Of a stretch of 6,345 nucleotides of DNA, positions 1 through 5,443 are shown piece after piece (positions within the stretch are counted from its first letter, which is position 1; the number at the start of each line of letters is the position of its first letter). Source of the stretch: Actinomycetes bacterium. GTDB lineage: Bacteria > Actinomycetota > Acidimicrobiia > Acidimicrobiales > Acidimicrobiaceae. The notes under the pieces were generated by a model, which worked only from the letters and a program-made list of their open reading frames with translations, was not told the origin of the DNA and searched no databases. Location: NCBI GenBank assembly GCA_021819025.1, contig JAKASN010000122.1:1-6345 (forward strand), written 5' to 3'. Both the position numbers and the translations under genes were made by a program.

Positions 1-695
1 CCTGAACCCACTTCGGCGATCCTGGTACGCGCGTCGAAGGTTATAAAATCATCGGCGCGGGGGACCTGAACGATCGAGCACATTAAGTCGACGGGAACAA
101 AGAGATATTCGTCCATGGCAAGCTCCTGAGAGACTCCATTGGCGGAATCGGCAATGATCAACATTGCACAGAGGCCAGAAGTTTCTTCGTCTTGAACAAG
201 AGGAATTTTGATCCGAGCGTGCACTAGCGCCGGACCGGGCTGGGAAAATTCTCCCCTTTCGAACCTCCACTCGATATTTGAGATGTAGGGGAAGGCATCC
301 AGCAGGCTCGGGGCAATCACTTCGGGCCTAGAGGCGCCCGGTTCGCTCATCGAGACACTGGGAACCCTCCCAGGGGTTCGACGTGTCCTCCAGGCACGTG
401 CCAAGAGGATCGGGCCGTCGTCGTTGAAAAGTACCGCTTCGTAGAGCTCAACCTTATGGCCCGTTCGCAGCGTTTTCACTTCAACCTCGAGCTTTCCGAG
501 GGGCACTGGACGTAAGAACTCAATAGACAGCTTGGCGATCTCGGCGCTGGGGTCGCGCGACGCCTCCTCGATCGCCGAGGCAAGGAGCGCGCACGGTGGC
601 CCTCCGTGTTGGGCGGTCGCTGACCACGGTCCGACCGTCTCCTCTTGGGCCAGGTAACTGGACTGGGAAAGTCTCCGATAGAACGACACGCTCAA
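1..695 (-). CDS. TesB-like acyl-CoA thioesterase family protein (C-terminus cut by the window edge)
   Basis: Reading the minus strand from 695 gives 231 uninterrupted codons that run off the left edge. The protein looks like the actinobacterial thioesterase-like (double hotdog, TesB-related) family, which hydrolyses acyl-CoA to free acid and CoA in the cytoplasm. Visible hallmarks are GPWSATAQHGGPPCALLA near residues 22-39 (the HGGPP loop of the first hotdog), IEFLRPVPLGKLEVEV at 58-73, ARIKIPLV at 160-167, and IADSANG at 181-187 in the second hotdog, whose Asp is the likely catalytic-type residue. The family is usually about 260-280 residues, so perhaps 30-45 residues are missing. An in-frame stop at 711-713 limits the N-terminus. 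TTG at 693-695 is chosen because GAGGG lies 6 nt upstream; GTG at 689 is the alternative. It is the last visible gene of a possible minus-strand operon, 89 nt after the FAD oxidase. Substrate chain length cannot be told. Confidence 0.85.
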   Translation of the reverse strand, partial: MSVSFYRRLSQSSYLAQEETVGPWSATAQHGGPPCALLASAIEEASRDPSAEIAKLSIEFLRPVPLGKLEVEVKTLRTGHKVELYEAVLFNDDGPILLARAWRTRRTPGRVPSVSMSEPGASRPEVIAPSLLDAFPYISNIEWRFERGEFSQPGPALVHARIKIPLVQDEETSGLCAMLIIADSANGVSQELAMDEYLFVPVDLMCSIVQVPRADDFITFDARTRIAEVGS

Positions 696-700
696 AACAT

Positions 701-705
701 CCCTC
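701..705 (-). promoter_or_regulatory. Ribosome binding site of the thioesterase gene (fixes a TTG start)
   Basis: GAGGG on the minus strand sits 6 nt before the TTG at 695. No ATG occurs near the start of this frame and an in-frame TGA lies only 15 nt further upstream of the TTG, so this site decides the start. Confidence 0.6.
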
Positions 706-752
706 GCAATTCAAATCCCGCGGCAAGCTCGGCGAGCCTGATTTTCGAGAAC

Positions 753-766
753 GCGCGGTATCGCGC
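753..766. other. Small GC hairpin in the 89-nt gap between the FAD oxidase and thioesterase genes
   Basis: GCGCG-GTAT-CGCGC can form a 5-bp stem with a 4-nt loop just after the FAD oxidase stop codon. No U-run follows in the minus-strand direction, so it is not a typical intrinsic terminator. It may be chance, or a minor attenuating or processing structure. Confidence 0.2.
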
Positions 767-784
767 CGCTGGCTAAATACCAGG

Positions 785-2365
785 CTACCCGAGTAGAACC
801 CCGGGATTCATGATCCCATTTGGATCAAAATGGCTCTTGAGCTTCGCAAGGGCGGTAAGAAACAGCGGAGAACTCGTCGCGATGAACCCGGGAATGTGGT
901 CTCGGCCTACGCCATGGTGGTGGGTAATGGTCGCCCCAGAGTCCACAAAAGTCGCCGACACGACTTCCTTCATCTCTCGCCAAAGCGTGAGTTGAGCACC
1001 GGGCGGGACCGGCGCGATCAAGGTGAAGTACGGGGCGAGTCCGTCCGAGTAAGCATGAGTCACCCGGCAGGATGTCATCGAGCCCAAGACACCCGCACGC
1101 CGTAGCACCTCGCCGATCGCGTCATGGGTGGCGGCGTAGAGGCGGGGGAAATTTGCGTACGACACCGCTGTCTCGTAAGTGTCTACCAGCAGCCCCATAC
1201 CGATGAGAGCATCAGCCAGATAAGGGGCTCTGATAAAGGACGACTTCCAGGCCTCAGAGGCGGAATCGTGCTCGCCGGAGTTGCCTTGAGAGCTTGCCAC
1301 CGACCCTCCATGGTCCTCCAGCAGCGAGAGCGCTTCGGCGAGTCTCGCTTTCACCTCAACGTTCGGAGATTCGAAGCCGACGAGAATCTGCGCAAGGTTA
1401 CCCAGGCCGACGCGCTGGGACTCCGCGGCGTCGAGAACCCTACAGTTGGCAGGGTTCAGACCAGAACGGACTAGCGCGGCCAAGCCAGAAATGGCCGCAT
1501 CGAGCGATGTAAAGCGAACACTAGCCGAAGATTTAAAGCGCGGCCGCTCGAAAAGCTTCATGGTTGCCTCGGTGATCACCCCGAGGATTCCTTCGCTTCC
1601 CGCCACCATGCGCTCCGGGGAGATCCCCGCTCCGCTGGCGGGGAAAGGGCGAGTACTAAACACCCCTACGGGCGAAATCATGCGTACCGAACGAACCAAG
1701 TCCTCAATATGGGTTGGTCCCGTGGCAAAATGCCCGCCAGATCGCGTGGCAATCCAGCCCCCTAACGAGGAAAACTCGAAACTTTGTGGGAAGTGGCGCA
1801 AACTCAGTCCGTGTGGGCGCAGTTGAGACTCAATCGCAGGCCCGTATGTTCCCGCCTCAATGAGCGCGGTCTCGCTCTGAGAATCTACCTCGACGACCCG
1901 TCCCAGACGTGAGAGATCTAACGAAACCACAAGTGGATACTCTTCCCGTGAGATCGGACCTAGTCCCCCCACCACACTGGATCCGCCACCAAAGGGGACC
2001 AACGCCGCCCTTCGTGAAGCCGCAAAGTCCATCGCGGCGACGACTTCGCTCTCAGTTCCCGGAAACAAAACCACATCCGGTGCCCCACTAAAGTCTCCCC
2101 CACGTGCCCGCACTAGATCAGCAAAAGAACGTCCGAAGCTATGCAGGGCTCGTGAACCGGTGGTTACGTCAGCAAAAGCTCCCAGACCAGGGGGAACGCG
2201 AGCCCATCGCGAGGGGGCAACTTCACAATCTTTGAGGGGAAGCGCCGCGACATAGCCAAGATCGAGCTTGAAGAGCTTCGAGAGGAGCTTTCGCAACGAT
2301 TCCACCTCGGTGGAACTCAATGCCCCTTCCCAATCTCCCCATCCCGAATGATTGCGCATCGCCAT
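785..2365 (-). CDS. FAD-linked oxidase of the alkyl-DHAP synthase (AGPS) family
   Basis: This is a 526-residue flavoprotein of the vanillyl-alcohol-oxidase/AGPS superfamily. The N-terminus has the RNHSGWGDWEG segment (4-14), followed by an FAD-binding PP-loop PFGGGSSVVGG (124-134), HFPQSFEFSSLGGWIATRSG (191-210), THIEDLV (218-224) and GSEGILGVITEA (257-268). The C-terminal cap has CRVTHAY (433-439), Tyr446 and the HHHGVG triplet (482-487), ending in FDPNGIMNPG. AGPS swaps the acyl chain of acyl-DHAP for a fatty alcohol to make ether lipids; many bacterial relatives are only annotated as FAD-binding oxidoreductases and may oxidise hydroxyacids. The length matches mycobacterial proteins annotated AgpS. 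Comparing with the mammalian enzyme from memory, the HHH triplet, the CRVT Arg and the Tyr 12 residues after it are kept, but the Arg of the Y-(I/L)-R-D motif is Ala384 here. The start at 2365 has GAAGGG 8 nt upstream. It probably lies in one transcript with the MFS gene upstream and the thioesterase downstream. Family assignment is firm; substrate is not. Confidence 0.9.
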   Translation of the reverse strand: MAMRNHSGWGDWEGALSSTEVESLRKLLSKLFKLDLGYVAALPLKDCEVAPSRWARVPPGLGAFADVTTGSRALHSFGRSFADLVRARGGDFSGAPDVVLFPGTESEVVAAMDFAASRRAALVPFGGGSSVVGGLGPISREEYPLVVSLDLSRLGRVVEVDSQSETALIEAGTYGPAIESQLRPHGLSLRHFPQSFEFSSLGGWIATRSGGHFATGPTHIEDLVRSVRMISPVGVFSTRPFPASGAGISPERMVAGSEGILGVITEATMKLFERPRFKSSASVRFTSLDAAISGLAALVRSGLNPANCRVLDAAESQRVGLGNLAQILVGFESPNVEVKARLAEALSLLEDHGGSVASSQGNSGEHDSASEAWKSSFIRAPYLADALIGMGLLVDTYETAVSYANFPRLYAATHDAIGEVLRRAGVLGSMTSCRVTHAYSDGLAPYFTLIAPVPPGAQLTLWREMKEVVSATFVDSGATITHHHGVGRDHIPGFIATSSPLFLTALAKLKSHFDPNGIMNPGVLLG

Positions 2366-2373
2366 GCCACTAT

Positions 2374-2379
2374 CCCTTC
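2374..2379 (-). promoter_or_regulatory. Ribosome binding site of the FAD oxidase gene
   Basis: GAAGGG on the minus strand ends 8 nt before the ATG at 2363-2365. This favours that ATG over the second in-frame ATG two codons later. The rest of the 83-nt gap up to the MFS stop codon (2366-2448) shows no clear terminator or promoter. Confidence 0.5.
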
Positions 2380-2448
2380 GCCGCTCCGTTTCACAAGCAG
2401 GGTCGCGCCCCTCTAGAAAGTACTACGCCGTCGCCACGCGTGCGAGGG

Positions 2449-3645
2449 CTAAGCGCCCGGCAACCTCAAAGTCAAGAGCCGGAATGTCGTCGCGGCGAGT
2501 GCAAGGACTACACCCGCCGCGGCCACGAGACGATAACCCCCATCGCGAAACGCCAGGGTGGAAAGAAACGATCCGAGAGCGCCTCCAATGAAGTAGGACG
2601 TCATATAGATACTGGTGATACGACTCCTAGCGTCAGGACGGATGGCAAAGATCGTGGCTTGGTTGCTGATGTGCGAGCCCTGAACGCCAAAGTCGAGCAC
2701 TATCACCGCAACCACGATGGCCACCATGTTGAAGGGGAAGATCAAGAGCGCCACATACGCGAGGACTATCAAGAAGTTCATCACCACAGAGGTGACCCAT
2801 TGGCGGCCACGGTCGGCCATTCGACCCGCGAGTCGCGCCGCGAGCGCGCCTGCTACTCCGACTAGTCCGAAGAGACCGATTGCTGCAGAGCCGAGCTTGA
2901 ACGGATGCGAGGAGAGATGCAGCGAAGATGTATTCCAAAATATCGAAAAGCACGCGAAGTTCAGTGCCCCGATAATCGCAGCTCGTCGCACCACGACTTC
3001 GCTTGCAAAGGTCGCCCCAAGGGAGCGCAACAAGGCCGGATAGCTTCCTTGATAGGACCTCTCCACCGCGGGAATGCTGCGGCGCGCCCCAATGGCAAGC
3101 AGACCCACCATTAGAGCCGCCCCAGCAAATACGAAGCGCCAGCTGAGGTACTGGGCTACCAAGCCCGAGATCGTCCTTGCCAGAAGGATTCCCAAGAGCA
3201 GCCCGGTCATGACATTGCCGATCGCGGCACCGCGCTGGCGAGGCTCGGCAATAGTAGCCACCAATCCCACGACGATTTGAGCCACTACCGAAGTTACTCC
3301 GACCAAGGCGCACCATATCAGCAACGGGATCACGCTCGAGGAAGTGGCAATACCCACCAGACCGAGCGCGGAAACCGCCATGAGCCCGGGCACCAGTTTG
3401 CGCCTATCGAAGTAATCCCCGAGAGGAACGATGAGAAAGAGTCCTAGGGAGTAGCCGAGCTGCAATACCGTCGAGACCCAGGATATCGTCGCCGCACTTT
3501 GGTGGAGATCTTTGCCCACCACCGGGAAAAGAGGCTGGAAGTAGTAGGTACTTGCCACGGTCAGGCCGCATATCGCTGCGAAAACCAGGATCGACTTGCG
3601 GGTAATGCCTGCGGCAGGGCGCATTGATGATTCGGCGTCGTGCAA
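2449..3645 (-). CDS. MFS transporter, YgaY-like efflux type
   Basis: This is an inner-membrane protein of about 398 residues with the repeated hydrophobic segments of a 12-helix major facilitator. Helix 1 is ILVFAAICGLTVASTYYFQP. Motif A appears as PLGDYFDRRK (74-83 from the chosen start), in the loop after helix 2. LARTISGLVAQYLSWRFVF is the typical helix 5 region, and LDFGVQGSHISNQ-IFAIRPDARSRI near 317-343 is a diagnostic stretch of the YgaY-like family. These carriers are usually proton-driven exporters of small molecules or sugars; the substrate cannot be read from sequence. The frame stays open up to a TTG at 3786, but that extension is non-hydrophobic, unlike the family and overlaps the likely promoter. 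TTG at 3645 has AGTGAGG 5 nt upstream; ATG at 3624 is a second good candidate with a poorer ribosome site. It is the first gene of the minus-strand group, divergent from the channel-like gene, and may export a product linked to the FAD oxidase and thioesterase (inference). Confidence 0.88.
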   Translation of the reverse strand: MHDAESSMRPAAGITRKSILVFAAICGLTVASTYYFQPLFPVVGKDLHQSAATISWVSTVLQLGYSLGLFLIVPLGDYFDRRKLVPGLMAVSALGLVGIATSSSVIPLLIWCALVGVTSVVAQIVVGLVATIAEPRQRGAAIGNVMTGLLLGILLARTISGLVAQYLSWRFVFAGAALMVGLLAIGARRSIPAVERSYQGSYPALLRSLGATFASEVVVRRAAIIGALNFACFSIFWNTSSLHLSSHPFKLGSAAIGLFGLVGVAGALAARLAGRMADRGRQWVTSVVMNFLIVLAYVALLIFPFNMVAIVVAVIVLDFGVQGSHISNQATIFAIRPDARSRITSIYMTSYFIGGALGSFLSTLAFRDGGYRLVAAAGVVLALAATTFRLLTLRLPGA

Positions 3646-3650
3646 ACAAA

Positions 3651-3654
3651 CCTC
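3651..3654 (-). promoter_or_regulatory. Ribosome binding site supporting a TTG start for the MFS gene
   Basis: GAGG (within AGTGAGG) on the minus strand is 5 nt from the TTG at 3643-3645. The competing ATG at 3624 has no comparable purine-rich site at a normal distance. Confidence 0.45.
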
Positions 3655-3674
3655 ACTTGAAATGCCAACCAAAG

Positions 3675-3704
3675 GATATACGGGCGCTCCTACGAAGATG
3701 TCTC
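3675..3704 (-). promoter_or_regulatory. Candidate sigma-70-type promoter for the MFS-led operon
   Basis: On the minus strand, GAGACA (3704-3699; 4 of 6 to TTGACA) is followed after 18 nt by TATATC (3680-3675; 4 of 6 to TATAAT). A transcript would begin near 3668, leaving a short leader before the TTG at 3645. Both boxes are only moderate matches. Confidence 0.35.
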
Positions 3705-3734
3705 TTGCAAACCAGGAGCGCTGAACCAAGCCAA

Positions 3735-3749
3735 ACTCCACGCTGGAGT
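3735..3749. promoter_or_regulatory. Perfect 15-bp inverted repeat in the divergent intergenic region (operator candidate)
   Basis: ACTCCA-CGC-TGGAGT has perfect 6-bp arms around a 3-bp centre. It lies upstream of the candidate MFS promoter and upstream of the candidate channel-gene promoter, so a dimeric regulator bound here could act on both. No regulator gene is present in the window. A chance palindrome is possible. Confidence 0.35.
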
Positions 3750-3777
3750 GGTCGGCCCGCGCTAAAAGGTCTCGATC

Positions 3778-3807
3778 ATGACTCAAGGTCGCGACTAACG
3801 CGATAGT
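3778..3807 (+). promoter_or_regulatory. Candidate promoter for the channel-like gene and the plus-strand operon
   Basis: ATGACT (3778-3783; 4 of 6 to TTGACA), an 18-nt spacer, then GATAGT (3802-3807; 4 of 6 to TATAAT). Transcription would start near 3814, downstream of the TTG at 3811, which favours TTG 3838 as the true start. These are weak matches in a GC-rich background. Confidence 0.3.
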
Positions 3808-3827
3808 TTCTTGTCAGAGCATCTACT

Positions 3828-3832
3828 GGGAG
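3828..3832 (+). promoter_or_regulatory. Ribosome binding site deciding the start of the channel-like gene
   Basis: GGGAG lies 5 nt before the TTG at 3838. The longer alternative start, TTG at 3811, has no Shine-Dalgarno-like sequence. Confidence 0.5.
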
Positions 3833-3837
3833 CAAGT

Positions 3838-4929
3838 TTGAGATACGCAGTCGCATTTCTTGGCGTGGTCCTTTTCGCTGCCACGGTCGCCTCGGTGTTG
3901 CGCTCATTGGTAGTTCCAGCGGGTACCATCACCAGGATCAGTCGCGGCGTCGATCGGATGGTACTGGCAATTTACCACCTCGCCATCAAGCCAGCCAAGA
4001 GCTACGAGACCAAGAATGCGGTGCTCGCCTCGCAACCTGCCGCGGTGCTCTTTGTTACTTTGGGGGTATGGGCTACGAGCTTCCTCTTCGCCTCGGCAAT
4101 GCTGCTTTGGCCGGTTACGACCTCCTTCGGCAATGCCATCCGCGAAGCCGGCGCCTCTTTGGTGACCTTGGGCTTTGTCTCCACGAATCGACCTTGGGCA
4201 ACCGGGATCGACTTTCTCACCGGCTTTACCGGGATGATCGTGGTCGCGTTGCAAATCGCCTATCTCCCTACCCTCTACAACGCCTACAACCGGCGTGAGA
4301 CCGAAGTGACCCTGCTGGTAGGACGAGCTGGCCGCCCCGCCTGGGGTCCCGAAGTACTGAGACGTTCAGCCATTGGTGCAGTGCCTGAAGAGCTGCCCAT
4401 CATCTATCTCGCCTGGGAACGCTGGGCGGCCGAGGTTGCCGAAACCCACATCTCGTATCCAAGTTTGTTGCGGTTTCGCTCCCCCGCTGTGGCGACTTCA
4501 TGGATAATCTCTTTTTTGGCAGTACTTGATGCGGCAGCCCTCAACTTGGCGCTCACCCCGAGCAGCGCGCCGATGCAGGCACGCCTCTGCGTTCAGATGG
4601 GTTTTCGCGCCATGAGACAGATCGCAGGATCGCTCAAGATTCCCTTCGACCCCGATCCGATGCCAAACGATCCGATCTCGGTCACACTCGATGAATTCAA
4701 CGAGGCGGTGGGCGCATTGCAAGATGCTGGCTTTGCTATCGAACGCAGCGGAGAAGAGGCCTATCGACACTTCGCAGGTTGGCGCGTCAACTACGAGAAA
4801 CTGGCCTACCGTCTCGCCTACGAAATAGACGCGGTGCCCGCACCGTGGTCAGGTAGTCGACGCTGGAAAAATGTTGCCGTCAACTTCCCCACCATCATCA
4901 ATCGAACACCGGAGCGCCCGAACGGCTAA
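3838..4929 (+). CDS. Ion-channel-like membrane protein with a TLGF pore motif
   Basis: This is a protein of about 363 residues. Predicted membrane helices lie near residues 2-27, 68-91 and 123-147, counted from the start at 3838. Between the second and third helices is a pore-helix-like segment, AIREAGASLVTLGFV (100-114). The arrangement helix, re-entrant helix, T-x-G-F, helix resembles the two-helix pore unit of potassium channels, but the filter reads TLGF and no Gly-Asp follows as in T-V-G-Y/F-G-D. Downstream come a conserved-looking LPTLYNAYNRRETEV (143-157), RAGRPAWGPEVL (163-174) and about 200 mostly soluble, probably cytoplasmic residues, with one moderately hydrophobic stretch near 219-240. 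I do not recognise a characterised homologue; a family described as a putative ion channel or conserved membrane protein is likely. TTG 3838 is preferred over TTG 3811 because of GGGAG 5 nt upstream. It is first in the plus-strand group, and moaD starts 10 nt after its stop. Confidence 0.8.
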   Translation: MRYAVAFLGVVLFAATVASVLRSLVVPAGTITRISRGVDRMVLAIYHLAIKPAKSYETKNAVLASQPAAVLFVTLGVWATSFLFASAMLLWPVTTSFGNAIREAGASLVTLGFVSTNRPWATGIDFLTGFTGMIVVALQIAYLPTLYNAYNRRETEVTLLVGRAGRPAWGPEVLRRSAIGAVPEELPIIYLAWERWAAEVAETHISYPSLLRFRSPAVATSWIISFLAVLDAAALNLALTPSSAPMQARLCVQMGFRAMRQIAGSLKIPFDPDPMPNDPISVTLDEFNEAVGALQDAGFAIERSGEEAYRHFAGWRVNYEKLAYRLAYEIDAVPAPWSGSRRWKNVAVNFPTIINRTPERPNG

Positions 4930-4939
4930 ATTGATCGCT

Positions 4940-5176
4940 ATGGCAACTATCAAGCTTTTTGCCCAGCTCCGCGAAGTCGCTGGCACACGGGAGGCAATCG
5001 TAGAAGGAAACACCGTGGCCGAAGTAATCGCCAACGCTTCGTCACGCTTTGGCACAGACTTCACCGCACTGCTTAGCCACTGCAAAGTGTGGCTCGATGG
5101 CGAACCTTGCGAGGGCTTCGAAAGAGTCACGGACTCGGCAGAAATTGCCATTTTGCCTCCAGTTTCAGGTGGATAG
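4940..5176 (+). CDS. moaD: MoaD/ThiS family ubiquitin-like sulfur carrier (molybdopterin synthase small subunit)
   Basis: This is a 78-residue beta-grasp protein. KLFAQLREVAGTREA (5-19) is the typical MoaD opening, and the C-terminus LPPVSGG carries the terminal Gly-Gly. In MoaD that end is adenylated by a MoeB-type enzyme, converted to a thiocarboxylate, and used with MoaE to insert the dithiolene sulfurs of molybdopterin in the cytoplasm. Related carriers (ThiS, CysO) end alike, but the opening motif favours MoaD. ATG 4940 is chosen because the family starts at this point; TTG 4931 is in frame and nearly abuts the upstream stop. No good ribosome site is seen, so translation is probably coupled to the channel-like gene, which ends 10 nt before. 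No moaE or moeB lies in the window, so partners must be elsewhere. Confidence 0.9.
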   Translation: MATIKLFAQLREVAGTREAIVEGNTVAEVIANASSRFGTDFTALLSHCKVWLDGEPCEGFERVTDSAEIAILPPVSGG

Positions 5177-5180
5177 GTCA

Positions 5181-5396
5181 ATGGACACCCAAGAACCCCC
5201 CTCTCCAGGCCAAGATTTGCCACATCCGGCAGCGGATCCTCGGGACCGCGAGAACGCGACCCAGCACGAAACCAACGCCACGGTGACGAATCCCACCGAG
5301 GCGTTCCCTGTGCGGCGTTACCTCGCGACACTTGACGCTTTCGAGGCGCGCATCGCAACAATCGAAGCCGAGATTGAAGCGATAGATGAGGCCTGA
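5181..5396 (+). CDS. Small hypothetical protein with disordered N-terminus and C-terminal coiled coil
   Basis: This 71-residue acidic protein was not recognised. Residues 1-40 are rich in Pro, Asp, Glu, Asn and Thr and look disordered. Residues 43-71 form one likely amphipathic helix in which Leu51, Phe54, Ile58, Ile61, Ile65 and Ile68 follow a strict 3-4 heptad spacing, as expected for a short dimeric coiled coil. There is no Cys, signal peptide or membrane segment. GGTGG at 5169-5173, inside the end of moaD, could serve as its ribosome site, and the ATG is only 4 nt after the moaD stop. Tight packing and the regular heptads argue that it is a real gene. A role as an adaptor or oligomerisation partner is conjecture. 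Confidence 0.65.
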   Translation: MDTQEPPSPGQDLPHPAADPRDRENATQHETNATVTNPTEAFPVRRYLATLDAFEARIATIEAEIEAIDEA

Positions 5397-5430
5397 GCCG
5401 TCCCCTTCGGTATCGCCCATGCTTTCTGGC

Positions 5431-5437
5431 GGGGAGG
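5431..5437 (+). promoter_or_regulatory. Strong ribosome binding site of the crotonase-like gene
   Basis: GGGGAGG lies 6 nt before the ATG at 5444, the best Shine-Dalgarno match in the window. It suggests this gene is translated well and independently of the upstream small gene, 47 nt away. Confidence 0.7.
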
Positions 5438-5443
5438 CCTACC

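Noticed and set aside
49..726. Short minus-strand frames at 49-270 and 520-726
   Set aside because: They are alternate frames of the partial thioesterase gene, whose true frame is open from 695 to the window edge and matches family motifs.
753..766. Intrinsic terminator after the FAD oxidase gene
   Set aside because: The stem is only 5 bp and no T-run follows on the minus strand, so it was kept only as a low-confidence hairpin.
2320..2865. Open frame of 181 codons on the plus strand
   Set aside because: It is antisense to the start of the FAD oxidase gene and the end of the MFS gene; its composition is Arg/His-rich and shows no domain.
2633..3316. Minus-strand frame of 227 codons overlapping the MFS gene
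   Set aside because: It is an out-of-frame shadow of the MFS gene, whose own frame has clear transmembrane and motif A signals.
3646..3786. Extension of the MFS protein to a TTG at 3786
   Set aside because: The extra 47 residues are hydrophilic, unlike family N-termini, have no ribosome site at the start, and cover the candidate promoter and inverted repeat.
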